Source of the DNA: Streptomyces sp. NBC_00083
Lineage (GTDB): Bacteria > Actinomycetota > Actinomycetes > Streptomycetales > Streptomycetaceae
Direction: 5' to 3'
Length of the DNA: 64,000 nt
NCBI RefSeq assembly: GCF_026343295.1
Contig: NZ_JAPELY010000005.1
Span: 62,001 to 126,000, forward strand
The notes under the pieces are model-generated. The model searched no databases. It saw nothing but the letters and a program-made list of their open reading frames with translations, and was not told the DNA's origin. The position numbers and the translations under genes are program-made. How positions within the stretch are numbered: position 1 is the first letter of the stretch; the number at the start of each line of letters is the position of its first letter. Positions 8,695 to 18,144 of this stretch are shown in pieces.

Positions 8695-8960
8695 CATAGC
8701 CGGCCCGTCCGGCGATTGAGGACGAGCGCCTTTCGGGCGCGAACGGGGTCTGGGGCGGAGCCCCAGGACACCCCGCCGTCGGGTGCGGACCGTGCCCGCG
8801 TCTCGCGCAGTTCCCCGCGCCCCCAGGTGGGCTGAACCTGGCGGCATGCCCAGCATCGGCATCCTCAGCCCGTCCGGCGTTTGAGGACGAGGGCCGTCCA
8901 GGCCCGGGACGGGGTCTGGGGCGGAGCCCCAGGCGGCCCCGCCTGCGGACCGCGCGGCAT
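8695..8960 (-). repeat. Composite intergenic repeat cluster
   Basis: Between the SLATT gene and the next gene (331 bases, no gene) the spacer is filled with two partial copies of a composite repeat. Module C (GTCCGGCGATTGAGGACGAG) occurs near 8706 and, altered, near 8873. Module B (palindrome CTGGGGC-TCC-GCCCCAG, seen here in reverse orientation) occurs near 8752 and 8918. Module A (CGCGCAGTTCCCCGCGCCCC) occurs near 8803. The same order C-B-A occurs in the spacers at 32.5 and 33.0 kb, and inverted at 14.6 and 30.9 kb. The palindromes may also act as terminators between the convergent genes. Confidence 0.8.
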
Positions 8961-8974
8961 GCGCTGCCGCAGGG

Positions 8975-9625
8975 TCAGCTGAAGATGATCATGGAGCCTT
9001 GGGCCAGGCTGCGGGTGGCTGCCGCGTGGAGCCCGAGCCAGACGTGCCGCTCACGCGCGAACGGACTCTCGTCGTACGGGATGGGCCCCGCCGGCTCTTC
9101 GAGCGAGGTGGGGCGGGCCGGCGGCGCCGGCGGAGACGGCGGGTTGGCCGGATCTATCCCGATCGCCGGCCCCACGAACTGGAGCTCCCGCAACAACCCC
9201 TGCGCCGACCCGAGCGGTCCCCCGCCCGCCAGCAGCTCCTCGTTGGACAGCGGCACCGCGAAGTCGACCGGCACGTACGCCCCCGCGTGGTCGTAGTGCC
9301 ACACCAGGTGCGACTGCTGGGCCGTCGCCTCGAACATCTCCAGGAGCTGCTCGTAGTCGCCGCCCAGCTCGTCGACCGGCGTCACCGCGAGCCCGCACAG
9401 CTGGAGCAGATACGCCCGGCGCAGGAAGTGCAGCGCGTCGTAGTCGAAGCCGGCCACCGGAGCCACGTCGCCGGAGAGCCCCGGCATGTAGGCGAAGACC
9501 GGCACCGCCGGGAGCCCGGCCTCGCCGAGCGCCTTGTCGTACGAGGCGATCTCCTCCGCGAACGGATTGTCGGGGCTGTGGCACAGCACGTCGACGAGGG
9601 GGACCAGCCACAGGTCACAGGCCAA
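8975..9625 (-). CDS. Conserved hypothetical protein
   Basis: An acidic soluble protein that I do not recognise. The coding frame is supported by GC bias and well-mixed composition from about 9625 to 8975. I prefer the TTG at 9625 (product of 216 residues beginning ACDLWLVPLVDVLCH), preceded by GAGAGCGAG; further upstream the frame is Arg/Gly-rich and looks non-coding, although it stays open to 9766. Visible features are a hydrophobic segment near residue 75 (FLRRAYLLQLCGLAVTPVDEL), a Pro-rich loop near residue 170 and a C-terminal helix. There is no signal peptide. It is convergent with the SLATT gene across a repeat-filled spacer. Confidence 0.6.
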   Translation of the reverse strand: MACDLWLVPLVDVLCHSPDNPFAEEIASYDKALGEAGLPAVPVFAYMPGLSGDVAPVAGFDYDALHFLRRAYLLQLCGLAVTPVDELGGDYEQLLEMFEATAQQSHLVWHYDHAGAYVPVDFAVPLSNEELLAGGGPLGSAQGLLRELQFVGPAIGIDPANPPSPPAPPARPTSLEEPAGPIPYDESPFARERHVWLGLHAAATRSLAQGSMIIFS

Positions 9626-9796
9626 GACGGGCTCGCTCTCAACTCGTTTCGCGCGATGGTCGGGACAGCGTAGTGCGCCGGGCACGCCGCGCGAAGAGCG
9701 CCCGTCAACTCCCGGCGGCGGGTGACCGGTTCCCCCCGCGCGCCCCGGTCGCAGAGGTTTACCCACCAGCCCGTCCGTTACTCGGACCCGCGGGCG

Positions 9797-12223
9797 TCAG
9801 CGCCCCGGCGACACGTCCCAGATCCACACGCCGCCGACCTTCGTGCCGGGCCGGCCGAGCAGCCGGGACACCGTCTCGTACAGCTCGGGCGCCCGCGGCT
9901 GCGGCTCCAGGACGAGCACCCCGGCCCGCCAGTACGCCAGGTCCGCCCTGGCCTGGTTCTGCCAGTCGGTGCCGATGTCGGGGATCGGCTTGCCGGAGCG
10001 CACGTCTCCGAACAGGTTCGACGTCCAGCGCGGTGAGGCCCCGTAGATGCCGATCCGGTCCGGACCCCAGGGCCCGTTGAAGTAGCCGCCGGGCACCGAG
10101 AAGCCGAGGCCCGTCTCCGCCTGCCAGTGCAGCGCCTCCGCCGAACCGGGATCGGGCAGCGGCACCGGAACCAGGGATTCCCCGGGCCCGACGTACTTCT
10201 TCCACATGCCCGACGCGATGAACTCGGGCACGTCGGGACGGGCGTTGGTCGGGTACGGCGTCGGCACGATCGGCAGCAGCGCGAGCGCGATCGCCGTGAA
10301 CCCGACCGCCTTGTTCAGCCGCACCCCGCTGTGGGCGAGGCGCCCCGCGCCGAGCGCCACCAGCGCGCCGAGCACCGGCGCGCAGATCATCGCGACCCGG
10401 CCCTCGATCACCGACTCGAAGAGCGGCCAGTGCGCGAGGAGCTTCCACGGCCCGGCGAACACCACGTCCGTGTACGGGACGCGGATCTTCTGCCCCAGCG
10501 ACAGCACCGCGGCCGCCACCCCCGTGAAGGCCAGCGCCTTCACCAGGGGGCGCCGCCACAGCCGTACGACGAGCGCGAAGGCGAGCGCCACCAGCGGCCA
10601 GCCGTAGAACGCGTTCTGCTCGGTGCGGTTGAGCGCCAGCTTGTCGGCGGTCGCCTCGTCGCCGAAGAGCGAGCGCCCCGCGAACTCGACGAGCGCGAGC
10701 GGCGAATTGCCCGCGCTGTCGCCGTGCAGCACGCTGTGGTAGCTCTGCGCGCCGGCGAACTGCCGGTACAGCGGGTAGGCGAGCAGCACCAGGCAGACCC
10801 CGAGCGCGTACGCCGCGCCCGTGGCCAGCGGCCGGACCACGGCCCGCGCGACATCGCGGCGGGCCAGCGCGTACGACAGGGCGAACAGGGCCATGCCGAC
10901 CGTGGCGAGCAGCAGCACCTCCTCGCCGAGGAAGATCTGGTAGACGGTGAACAGGCCGAGCACGATCCCGTCGCGGCGCACGTCACGGCCCTCGCACAGC
11001 CGCAGCGCACGGTCGATGATCAGCGGCAGCATGAACAGGACGCAGAAGTTCGGGTGCGCGGTACCGTGCGAGACCATCGGCGGCGCGTACGCGGCGAGCG
11101 CCCCGCCGAGCCCCGCCGCCCACCGGCTCTCGGTGACCCGGCGCGCGAAGAGCCAGTACCAGGCGTACGCGGTCGCCGCCGTCCCCAGGGTGAGGACGAG
11201 CGCCCACGTCAGGCTCGGCCCGAACGCGAGCGTGACCGGCGCCAGCGGCACGGACAGGCCCAGCATCGGGGTGTTGCCCATGAGGTTCACGCCGTCGGGG
11301 AAGTTCTGGACGGTCGTGAACAGGGGGTCGCGCAGATGGGCCACGTTGTCCGCGGTGACCGCGAAGAACCACTCCCACTGGTTCTGGTCCTGCATCGAGT
11401 CCGTGAGGTAACTGCTCCCGAGGCCGTCCCACAGGTTCTTGTAGAGCAGCACCGACGACAGCAGGAACAGGGTGGCGAGCACCAGGTCGGCGCGGCGCAC
11501 CGCGCGCGCCTTGAGCCGGGCCAGCTCCCACAGCACCTTGCCGTAGTCGGCCGCGCCCACCTTCGAGCCCTCCTGGTGCGACCAGCGGACCGGCACCTCG
11601 GCGACCGCCCAGCCGCGGCGGCGGAAGAACTGGAGGATCTCCACGTCGATGCCCCAGCCGTCGAGGCGGGCGTCGGCGAACGCGGCGCGCGCCTTCTCGC
11701 CGTCGAACAGCTTGAAGCCGCACTGGGTGTCGCGGATGCCGGGCACCGCGACGGCCCGTATGAGCCGGTTGCCCATCCGCCCGAGGTGTTCGCGCAGCCG
11801 GCTCTGGTGAACCTCTATGCGCGCCTCGGGATGGGCGCGCGAGCCGATCGCCGCGGCGGTGTCGCCCTCGGCCATCGCCTTGTCGAGCCGGTCGAGCTCC
11901 TCGATGGGCGTGGCCAGATCGGCGTCCGTGACCAGGACGCGCCGCCCGTAGGAGGCGAGCACCCCGAGCCGCAGCGCGTGGCCCTTGCCCCGGTTGCTCT
12001 CGCTGACGACGACATGGATGCGGGAGTCGCGGGCGGCGGCTTCCCTCGCCACCCGTACGGTCTCGTCGCCCGACCCGTCGTCGACGACGATCAGCTCCCA
12101 GGCGCAGCTGTCGCCAAGGTGGGCGCGGATCGCGTCGAGGGTCGGCGCGAGACGCTGCTCCTCGTTGTACGCGGGGACGACGACGCTCAGTTCGACCGGT
12201 CCGGCCGGGGTGTTCATCGTCAC
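9797..12223 (-). CDS. Fused GT2 glycosyltransferase / polytopic membrane protein
   Basis: A two-part protein of 808 residues. The first 240 residues form a GT-A glycosyltransferase of the dolichyl-phosphate sugar synthase type: VVVPAYNEEQRL near the start, IVVDDGSGDETV, the metal-binding VTDADLATPIEELD and SNRGKGHALRLG. It would transfer a sugar from a nucleotide sugar to a polyprenyl phosphate. The remaining 560 residues have about ten membrane helices, beginning near residue 245 (ADLVLATLFLLSSVLLY), with large extracytoplasmic loops like those of GT-C enzymes that use lipid-linked sugars. One polypeptide may thus make and use the lipid-linked donor. The GTG at 12223 overlaps the stop of the GntR gene (GTGA); an ATG lies 6 nt further in. 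Confidence 0.8.
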   Translation of the reverse strand: MTMNTPAGPVELSVVVPAYNEEQRLAPTLDAIRAHLGDSCAWELIVVDDGSGDETVRVAREAAARDSRIHVVVSESNRGKGHALRLGVLASYGRRVLVTDADLATPIEELDRLDKAMAEGDTAAAIGSRAHPEARIEVHQSRLREHLGRMGNRLIRAVAVPGIRDTQCGFKLFDGEKARAAFADARLDGWGIDVEILQFFRRRGWAVAEVPVRWSHQEGSKVGAADYGKVLWELARLKARAVRRADLVLATLFLLSSVLLYKNLWDGLGSSYLTDSMQDQNQWEWFFAVTADNVAHLRDPLFTTVQNFPDGVNLMGNTPMLGLSVPLAPVTLAFGPSLTWALVLTLGTAATAYAWYWLFARRVTESRWAAGLGGALAAYAPPMVSHGTAHPNFCVLFMLPLIIDRALRLCEGRDVRRDGIVLGLFTVYQIFLGEEVLLLATVGMALFALSYALARRDVARAVVRPLATGAAYALGVCLVLLAYPLYRQFAGAQSYHSVLHGDSAGNSPLALVEFAGRSLFGDEATADKLALNRTEQNAFYGWPLVALAFALVVRLWRRPLVKALAFTGVAAAVLSLGQKIRVPYTDVVFAGPWKLLAHWPLFESVIEGRVAMICAPVLGALVALGAGRLAHSGVRLNKAVGFTAIALALLPIVPTPYPTNARPDVPEFIASGMWKKYVGPGESLVPVPLPDPGSAEALHWQAETGLGFSVPGGYFNGPWGPDRIGIYGASPRWTSNLFGDVRSGKPIPDIGTDWQNQARADLAYWRAGVLVLEPQPRAPELYETVSRLLGRPGTKVGGVWIWDVSPGR

Positions 12224-12891
12224 CGGGGCAGCCGCTCCGCCCAGGTCAGGGACGCGTCGTTGTACGCGGCGATCAGCACCCGCGCCGCCTCGAAGTCGCC
12301 CCGGCCGAGCGCGTCGACCACCTCGCCGTGCCCGGTCCACAGCCACTCGGTGACGTCACCGTGGCTCCGCAGGTGGGGCACCGCGAACACCCAGCTCTGC
12401 ATGCGCAGACGGTGCAGGAAGTCGGAGATGTAGGAGTTCCCGGCCAGCGCGCACAGTTCGCGCCAGAACCGGAGGTCGTAGCCGACCAGGATGTTCAGGT
12501 CGCCGCACCGGGCGGCGCGGGCCGCCTCTTCGCCGCGGCGCCGCACCGACACGAGGGCCGGCCCGTACGCGTCGAGCCGGCCCGGGACCGCGGCCCGCCG
12601 GAATATCCCGTCCACGACCAGGGCCCGCGCCTCGACGATGCCCTTGTAGTCCTCGACGGTGAACACCCGCACGCGGAAGCCGCGGTGCTGGTCGGAGTCG
12701 AGCAGGCCCTGCGCGCAGAGGTCGACGAGCGCCTCGCGGACCGGCGTGGCCGAGACGCCGTACTGCTCGGCGATCTGTTTGACCGTGAACTCCTCGCCGG
12801 GCCGCATACGCCCCGCGAGCACCTCGTCACGCAGCGCGTCCGCGATCTGTTGTCGAAGGGTGTTGCGGGTGACCGCTCCGCTCGCGGGCAT
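12220..12891 (-). CDS. GntR-family (FadR/FCD) transcriptional regulator
   Basis: A 223-residue regulator. The N-terminal winged helix is clear (RQQIADALRDEVLAGRMRPGEEFTVKQIAEQYGVSATPVREAL-type signature, residues 10-55). The C-terminal all-helical FCD domain (from about residue 80) usually binds small organic acids or metal. Arg and His suitable for ligand or metal binding are present (YDLRFWRELCALAGN, FLHRLRMQSWVFAVPHLRSH), but the usual metal His spacing is not obvious. I use the ATG at 12891, which follows AAGGGGAG; the frame is open further upstream to 12948. Its stop overlaps the start of the glycosyltransferase gene, suggesting one transcription unit and possible control of it. Confidence 0.87.
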   Translation of the reverse strand: MPASGAVTRNTLRQQIADALRDEVLAGRMRPGEEFTVKQIAEQYGVSATPVREALVDLCAQGLLDSDQHRGFRVRVFTVEDYKGIVEARALVVDGIFRRAAVPGRLDAYGPALVSVRRRGEEAARAARCGDLNILVGYDLRFWRELCALAGNSYISDFLHRLRMQSWVFAVPHLRSHGDVTEWLWTGHGEVVDALGRGDFEAARVLIAAYNDASLTWAERLPR

Positions 12892-13004
12892 GGCTCGCTC
12901 CCCTTCTCCGGCTCCGGCCACCCTATGGGGTGCCCGGAAACCGAACAAAGGAGAGCGGGGGTTTTACGCCCCGGGCCGGCCTTGGCCGAGCCTCGTGCGG
13001 CGCG

Positions 13005-14366
13005 TCAGACGGTGTGCCGGTCGGCCACGGTGAGGGCCTCGTCGAGGACGGCGAGCCCTTCCTTGGCCTCGGCCTCGGTGACGTTGCAGGGCGGCACGAC
13101 GTGGGTGCGGTTCATGTTGATGAAGGGCCACAGGCCGTTCTTCTTGCAGGCGGCGCCGAACGCGGCCATCGGCGCGTTGTCCGCGCCGGTCGCGTTGTAC
13201 GGCACGAGCGGCTCGCGCGTCTCCTTGGAGCGGACGAGTTCGAGCGCCCAGAACACCCCGGAGCCGCGCACCTCGCCGACGGACGGGTGCCGCTCGGCGA
13301 TCTCGCGGAGCCCCGGCTCCAGGACGGCCCGGCCGATGTGGGCGGCCTGCTCCACGATGCCCTCCTCCTCCATCACCTGGATGGTGGCGACGGCGGCGGC
13401 GCAGGCGAGGGGGTGCCCGGAGTAGGTGAGGCCGCCGGGGAAGGGCCGGTGCTCGAAGGTCTCGGCGATCTTCGCGCTGATGGCGACACCGCCGAGCGGC
13501 ACGTACCCGGAGTTGACGCCCTTGGCGAAGGTCAGCAGGTCGGGCACGACGTCGTAGTGCTCAAGGGCGAACCACTTGCCGGTCCTGCCGAACCCGGCCA
13601 TGACCTCGTCGAGGACGAGCACGATCCCGTACTTGTCGCACAGCGCGCGCACGCCGGGCAGGTAGCCGGGCGGCGGCGTCATGATGCCGGCGGTGCCCGG
13701 CACGGACTCCAGGATGATCGCGGCGACGGTCGCGGCGCCCTCGAAGACGAGGGTGTCCTCCAGGTGCCGCAGCGCGCGCTCGCACTCCTCCGCCTCGGTG
13801 GTGGCGTGGAAGGGCGAGCGGTAGAGGAACGGCGCCCAGAACCGCACGACACCGGCCGACCCGCTGTCGGAGGCCCACCGGCGCGGGTCGCCGGTGAGGT
13901 TGATCGCGGTGTGCGTCCCCCCGTGGTACGAGCGGTACGCGCTCAGCACCTTGTGGCGCCCGGTGTGCAGCCGGGCCATGCGGATGGCGTTCTCGACGGC
14001 CTCGGCACCACCGTTGGTGAAGAAGATCTTGTCGAGGTCCCCCGGGGTGTGCGAGGCGATCAGCCGGGCCGCCTCCGAGCGGGCCTCGACCGCGAACGCG
14101 GGCGCGAAGGTCGTCATCGTCGCGGCCTGCTCCTGGATCGCGGCGACGACCTTCGGGTGCTGGTACCCGATGTTGGTGAAGACGAGGCCGCTGGTGAAGT
14201 CGAGGTAGCGGTTGCCCTCGTAATCCCAGAAGTACGACCCCTCCGCGCCGGCCACGGCGAGCGGGTCGATCAGGCCCTGGGCGGACCAGGAGTGGAACAC
14301 GTGCGCGCGGTCGGCGGCCTTCACTGCCGCGCCGGCCGTCGGGTCGGGGGTGCCTTGAGGGGTCAT
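13005..14366 (-). CDS. Class III PLP-dependent aminotransferase
   Basis: A 453-residue fold type I aminotransferase of the omega-amino acid group. It has the substrate-side entry FWDYEGNRYLDFTSGLVFTNIG, the phosphate-binding FTNGGAEAVENAIRMAR, the PLP-Asp motif LVLDEVMAGFGRTGKWFA and the Schiff-base lysine in LLTFAKGVNSGYVPLGG. The sequence resembles taurine, beta-alanine or 4-aminobutyrate type pyruvate aminotransferases; the exact substrate cannot be read by eye. I use the ATG at 14366, since the frame further upstream has the composition of the spacer. It ends about 110 bases from the start of the GntR gene and may be controlled by that regulator. Confidence 0.9.
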   Translation of the reverse strand: MTPQGTPDPTAGAAVKAADRAHVFHSWSAQGLIDPLAVAGAEGSYFWDYEGNRYLDFTSGLVFTNIGYQHPKVVAAIQEQAATMTTFAPAFAVEARSEAARLIASHTPGDLDKIFFTNGGAEAVENAIRMARLHTGRHKVLSAYRSYHGGTHTAINLTGDPRRWASDSGSAGVVRFWAPFLYRSPFHATTEAEECERALRHLEDTLVFEGAATVAAIILESVPGTAGIMTPPPGYLPGVRALCDKYGIVLVLDEVMAGFGRTGKWFALEHYDVVPDLLTFAKGVNSGYVPLGGVAISAKIAETFEHRPFPGGLTYSGHPLACAAAVATIQVMEEEGIVEQAAHIGRAVLEPGLREIAERHPSVGEVRGSGVFWALELVRSKETREPLVPYNATGADNAPMAAFGAACKKNGLWPFINMNRTHVVPPCNVTEAEAKEGLAVLDEALTVADRHTV

Positions 14367-14459
14367 GGGTCCAGGGTAAGTACGCCCAGGTAGACCCGGC
14401 CATGGCCATCCTGTCCACCGAGATGCCCCACCTTCGGCACTCTGTCGGTTGGCACCGCG

Positions 14460-14830
14460 TGCCCCGCCGGGGTGCGGGACTGTGCCCCGCACGCGGCTCC
14501 GCCGCGGCGGGCGCCGCCGCGTGGCTCGGTGCCGGGTGCCCTACAGGGCGCGCGGCCTGTCGACGCCGGGTGCCCTACAGGGGCGCGGGGAACTGCGCGA
14601 GACGCGGGCACGGTCCGCAGACGAAAGCGGGGTTCCTGGGGCTCCGCCCCAGACCCCGGGATGGCCCCACCCCACCCCTTCCCGAAACCCTCCGGAGGTT
14701 GTGGACGGCTGAGGTTCAGGAGCCTGGGGCTCCGCCCCAGACCCCGTTCGCGCCCGAAAGGCGCTCGTCCTCAAACGCCGGACAGGCTAAAGCGCGCTCG
14801 TCCTCAAACGCCGGACGGGCTGAGGTGGCC
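14460..14830 (+). repeat. Composite intergenic repeat cluster
   Basis: The spacer of 586 bases between the divergent aminotransferase and protein kinase genes holds no gene. It contains two copies of GCCGGGTGCCCTACAGGG (near 14532 and 14567), one module A (from about 14579), two module B palindromes (CTGGGGC-TCC-GCCCCAG near 14637 and 14724) and two tandem module C copies (CGCTCGTCCTCAAACGCCGG near 14761 and 14792). The order A-B-C is the inverse of the cluster at 8.7 kb, so the unit has been inserted in both orientations. The final 120 bases before the kinase gene look unique. Confidence 0.8.
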
Positions 14831-14952
14831 TGCATAAGCCAGGTTGAGCAGCCGAGCGGGCTGAAGAGGCCGCGGCCGAGCACCCTGCCGAGGGAGCCGG
14901 ACTATCCTCACGACGTCGGCACGACGAAGCGCCCCCGAAAGGTGAGCCCCGC

Positions 14953-16656
14953 ATGAGCACGGCCCCGGGCAGCACGCAGCGGCTCGAACCCGGCGACCCC
15001 GAGCGAATAGGCACGTACCGCCTCCTCGCCCGCCTGGGCGCAGGCGGCATGGGCCAGGTCTACCTCGCCCGCTCCGACCGCAACCGCACGGTCGCCGTCA
15101 AGCTGGTCCGCCCCGACCTCGCCGACCAGGACGAGTTCCGCGCCCGCTTCCGCCAGGAAGTCCGCGCCGCACTCCGCGTCGGCGGCGCCTGGACCGCCCC
15201 CGTCCTGGACGCCGACACCGAGGCCCCCGCCCCCTGGATCGCCACCGGCTACATCGCGGGCCCGTCCCTCCAGGCCGTCGTGAAGGGCCCGCACGGCCCC
15301 CTCCCCGACCACTCCGTACGCGTCCTGGCCCGCGGCCTGACCCTCGCGCTCAAGGACATCCACGGCGCCGGCATCGTCCACCGCGACCTCAAGCCGTCCA
15401 ACGTCCTCATCACCATCGACGGGCCCCGCGTCATCGACTTCGGCATCGCCCGCGCCCTGGAGAGCGGTGCGGACGGCACCCTCACCCGCGCCGGCGCGCT
15501 CGTCGGCTCGCCGGGCTTCATGGCCCCCGAGCAGGTGCGGGGCGACCGGATCACCCCGGCCTGCGACGTGTTCTGCCTCGGCTCGGTCCTCGCGTACGCG
15601 GCGAGCGGCCGGCTGCCGTTCGGCGAGGCGTCGAGCGGGCCGCACGCGCAGATGTTCCGCATCGCGCAGGAGCCGCCCTCCCTCGACGGCGTACCCGACT
15701 CGCTCCAGGACCTCATACGCGACTGTCTCCACAAGGATCCGGCCGCCCGACCCGGCCTCGACCAGATCCTCTCCCGCCTCCCCGGCCACGCCACCGACCC
15801 GTGGCTGCCCGCCCCGCTCGTCGCCCAACTGGGCAGTCACGCCGCCCAGTTGCTCGACATGGAGGACCCGGGCGCGACGACCACCACCGCCCGCACCGGC
15901 ACCACGAGCACCCGGGTCGCACCCCCCGGGGCGCCGCAGCCCGCGGAGACCCCCCACCCCCCGGCCGCCCACGCCGACATACCCGCGCCCCCGCACACAT
16001 CCACCTTCGTACCGCGGTCCGCTCCCCCGGCCCCCCTCCCCACGGACCAGGCCGCGTACGACTATCCGCCCTCCCTCTCCACCCCCTACGCCCCGGAGCC
16101 CCCGCCCAGCCGCAGCACCAAGTCCACGGTGGCGCTGATCGCGGTAGCCCTGGTGGTGGCGGTCGGCGCCGGCGGCTCCGTGTACGCGTTCATGAGCGGC
16201 GACTCCCTGAACGGGGGCTCGGACGACAAGCGGCCCACGGCCTCCTCCACCGGCACCCCCAACTCCCCCTCGCCGTCCGGGAGTCCGAGCAAGGACACCT
16301 CCCCCTTCACCCCGGGCTCCGTACCGCACCAGTACATCGGCGCGTGGACGGCCACGGTCCCCACGGCCACCGGCGAGGACCCCCGCGACCTCGTCATCCG
16401 CGCGGGCAGCACGGGCGACACGATCCTGACGCTCACCGCGCAGGGCAGCGGCTACCACTGCGTCTTCCAGGCCCGCCTGACGTCGTCCCCCACCACCCGC
16501 AACTCCCAGCTCCAAATCGGCCCGTCCACTGTGGCCCCCGGCTCCACCGGCGCCTGCAACCCCGGAAAGCCGAGCACCATCAGCCTCCTGCCGGACGGCC
16601 GCCTGCACCGCCTGACGGCGGAGACCGGCGAGTTCCTCGACTACGAGAAGGACTGA
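14953..16656 (+). CDS. Membrane Ser/Thr protein kinase (Hanks type)
   Basis: A 567-residue eukaryotic-type kinase. The kinase domain (about residues 20-275) has the glycine loop LGAGGMGQVY, the ATP lysine in VAVKLV, the catalytic HRDLKPSN loop and the DFG motif (VIDFGIARAL), plus a GSPGFMAPEQ activation segment. A Pro/Thr-rich linker follows, then one membrane helix near residue 395-415 (VALIAVALVVAVGAGGSVYAF) and an extracytoplasmic domain of about 150 residues with a Ser/Pro-rich stalk. No PASTA repeats are present, so its ligand is probably not peptidoglycan. Start is ATG after GAAAGGTGAG. It is convergent with the next gene, 18 bases away. Confidence 0.93.
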   Translation: MSTAPGSTQRLEPGDPERIGTYRLLARLGAGGMGQVYLARSDRNRTVAVKLVRPDLADQDEFRARFRQEVRAALRVGGAWTAPVLDADTEAPAPWIATGYIAGPSLQAVVKGPHGPLPDHSVRVLARGLTLALKDIHGAGIVHRDLKPSNVLITIDGPRVIDFGIARALESGADGTLTRAGALVGSPGFMAPEQVRGDRITPACDVFCLGSVLAYAASGRLPFGEASSGPHAQMFRIAQEPPSLDGVPDSLQDLIRDCLHKDPAARPGLDQILSRLPGHATDPWLPAPLVAQLGSHAAQLLDMEDPGATTTTARTGTTSTRVAPPGAPQPAETPHPPAAHADIPAPPHTSTFVPRSAPPAPLPTDQAAYDYPPSLSTPYAPEPPPSRSTKSTVALIAVALVVAVGAGGSVYAFMSGDSLNGGSDDKRPTASSTGTPNSPSPSGSPSKDTSPFTPGSVPHQYIGAWTATVPTATGEDPRDLVIRAGSTGDTILTLTAQGSGYHCVFQARLTSSPTTRNSQLQIGPSTVAPGSTGACNPGKPSTISLLPDGRLHRLTAETGEFLDYEKD

Positions 16657-16674
16657 GCGCCCCCGCGAGCCGGC

Positions 16675-18144
16675 TCACCGCCGCTCATACACCGCGACCC
16701 GCCGCCCGTGGACACGCGTGTCCGCCACGCAGACGAAGTACGCGTCGAGCGCCCGCCGCTTGGCCCGGTCGGCCTCCCTGGTCGAGCCCCCCTCCGCATC
16801 GGTGACGAGAAGGACGCGCCGATGCGCCGCCACCCCCGCCGCTATGTCGGCCGGATCCTTCTCGACCCCCTTCAACGTGCCCGATTCCACCGGGCTTTGG
16901 AGCAGCGCGACATCGTGGAGACCGGCGAACTTGGCCGGCGCCACAAGAGCGGTGTCACGCCGTGCGGCCGGTATGAACAGCACCCCGTCCCCGGCGCGCG
17001 CCGCGTCCGCCACGAGGTTCGCGGGCGCGATCACGTCGTCGACGCGGCTCGCCGGCCCCCGTTGCCCCAGCTCGACGGGGAGCAGGACGAAGCCCAGGGC
17101 GCCCACGCACACGGCCACCGCGACCCCGGGGCGCGCCAGGGCCCGGCACCCACGGGCGGCCGCCGCGCCGATCAGCAGGGCGAGACCCAGGTGCGAGAAG
17201 AGGATGTAACGGTCGACGTAGAGCGGCTTGGCGAGGGAGACCGTGAGCAGCGCGGCCTGCGGGAGCGCGAGCAGGGGAAGCGCGACCGCCGCGAGCGACA
17301 CCCGCCCCTGCCCTCTGTCCCGCTTCCGGTCCTGGTCCCCTCCGGCCCGTGTCCGGCTCACCCAGGCACAGACCACCCCGCCGACGACCATGAGCGCGGG
17401 CACGGTCAGGGACCCCGGGGTGAGCGGCTTGATCCAGGAGACCTGGACCGACTGGTCGCGGCTGCGCAGGATCAGCGGGAGCGTTCCGGCCACGGCCACC
17501 GCCGAGGCCAGCGTCCAGCGCACGACGACGGCCCGCCCCGGCCGCGCGCACAGCACGGCGACGGCGTGCGCGGGCAGCAGGAGCAGGGCGAACCAGTTGA
17601 GCCAGGCGGCGACCAGGACGACCCCCGCGTACGCCGCCCACCGCACCGCGCGCCCCGGGCGCTCCAGCAGGCCGACGAGGAGCCACGTGCCGCACGCGGC
17701 CCCGAGGGTCACCAGGGCGTACGAGCGCCCTTCCTGCGCGTAGTTCTGGACCGCCGGTACGAGGGCGAGCGCGAAGCCCGCGCACAACCCCGTTGCCGCA
17801 CCGCCCCGTTGGGCCCCGATCCGGGCGACGAACGCCGCCGCGCCCGCCATCGCCAGGACGGACGGCAGGCGCAGAACGGGCAGGCTGTCGCCGAAGACGG
17901 CGAACACGCCGTGCATCAGCAGGTAGTAGAGACCGTGCACGACATCGACGTGCTGCACGAGGTGCCACAACTCCGGGACGGAACGCTGCGACGCCTGCCA
18001 CGTCGCGGCCTCGTCCCGCCACATGGTCTCCTGGCGGGTTATCCCCCACAGCCCGACACCGAGCATGAGGACCGCCGGAAGAAGAGGAATCCACAATGCA
18101 CAGCGCCCGCGAAAGAAGCGTGCCCTGAACGGAGTTGATGCCAT
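16675..18144 (-). CDS. GT39/ArnT-like membrane glycosyltransferase
   Basis: A 489-residue polytopic membrane protein. The acidic motif in the first extracytoplasmic loop (QETMWRDEAATWQASQRS, with adjacent Asp-Glu, near residue 35) and the following HVDVVHGLYYLLMH segment are typical of GT-C enzymes of the PMT/ArnT group, which transfer sugars from polyprenyl-phosphate donors outside the membrane. About nine helices follow, and a soluble C-terminal domain begins near residue 395 (RVDDVIAPANLVADAARAGDGVLF). I use the ATG at 18144 with GGGAG eight bases upstream; the longer open frame runs through a gene-poor spacer. The acceptor is unknown. Confidence 0.85.
   Translation of the reverse strand: MASTPFRARFFRGRCALWIPLLPAVLMLGVGLWGITRQETMWRDEAATWQASQRSVPELWHLVQHVDVVHGLYYLLMHGVFAVFGDSLPVLRLPSVLAMAGAAAFVARIGAQRGGAATGLCAGFALALVPAVQNYAQEGRSYALVTLGAACGTWLLVGLLERPGRAVRWAAYAGVVLVAAWLNWFALLLLPAHAVAVLCARPGRAVVVRWTLASAVAVAGTLPLILRSRDQSVQVSWIKPLTPGSLTVPALMVVGGVVCAWVSRTRAGGDQDRKRDRGQGRVSLAAVALPLLALPQAALLTVSLAKPLYVDRYILFSHLGLALLIGAAAARGCRALARPGVAVAVCVGALGFVLLPVELGQRGPASRVDDVIAPANLVADAARAGDGVLFIPAARRDTALVAPAKFAGLHDVALLQSPVESGTLKGVEKDPADIAAGVAAHRRVLLVTDAEGGSTREADRAKRRALDAYFVCVADTRVHGRRVAVYERR

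Noticed and set aside
14953..16656. Search for PASTA repeats in the protein kinase.
   Set aside because: The outer part has no repeated PASTA pattern, so a PknB-type cell-wall role is not supported.
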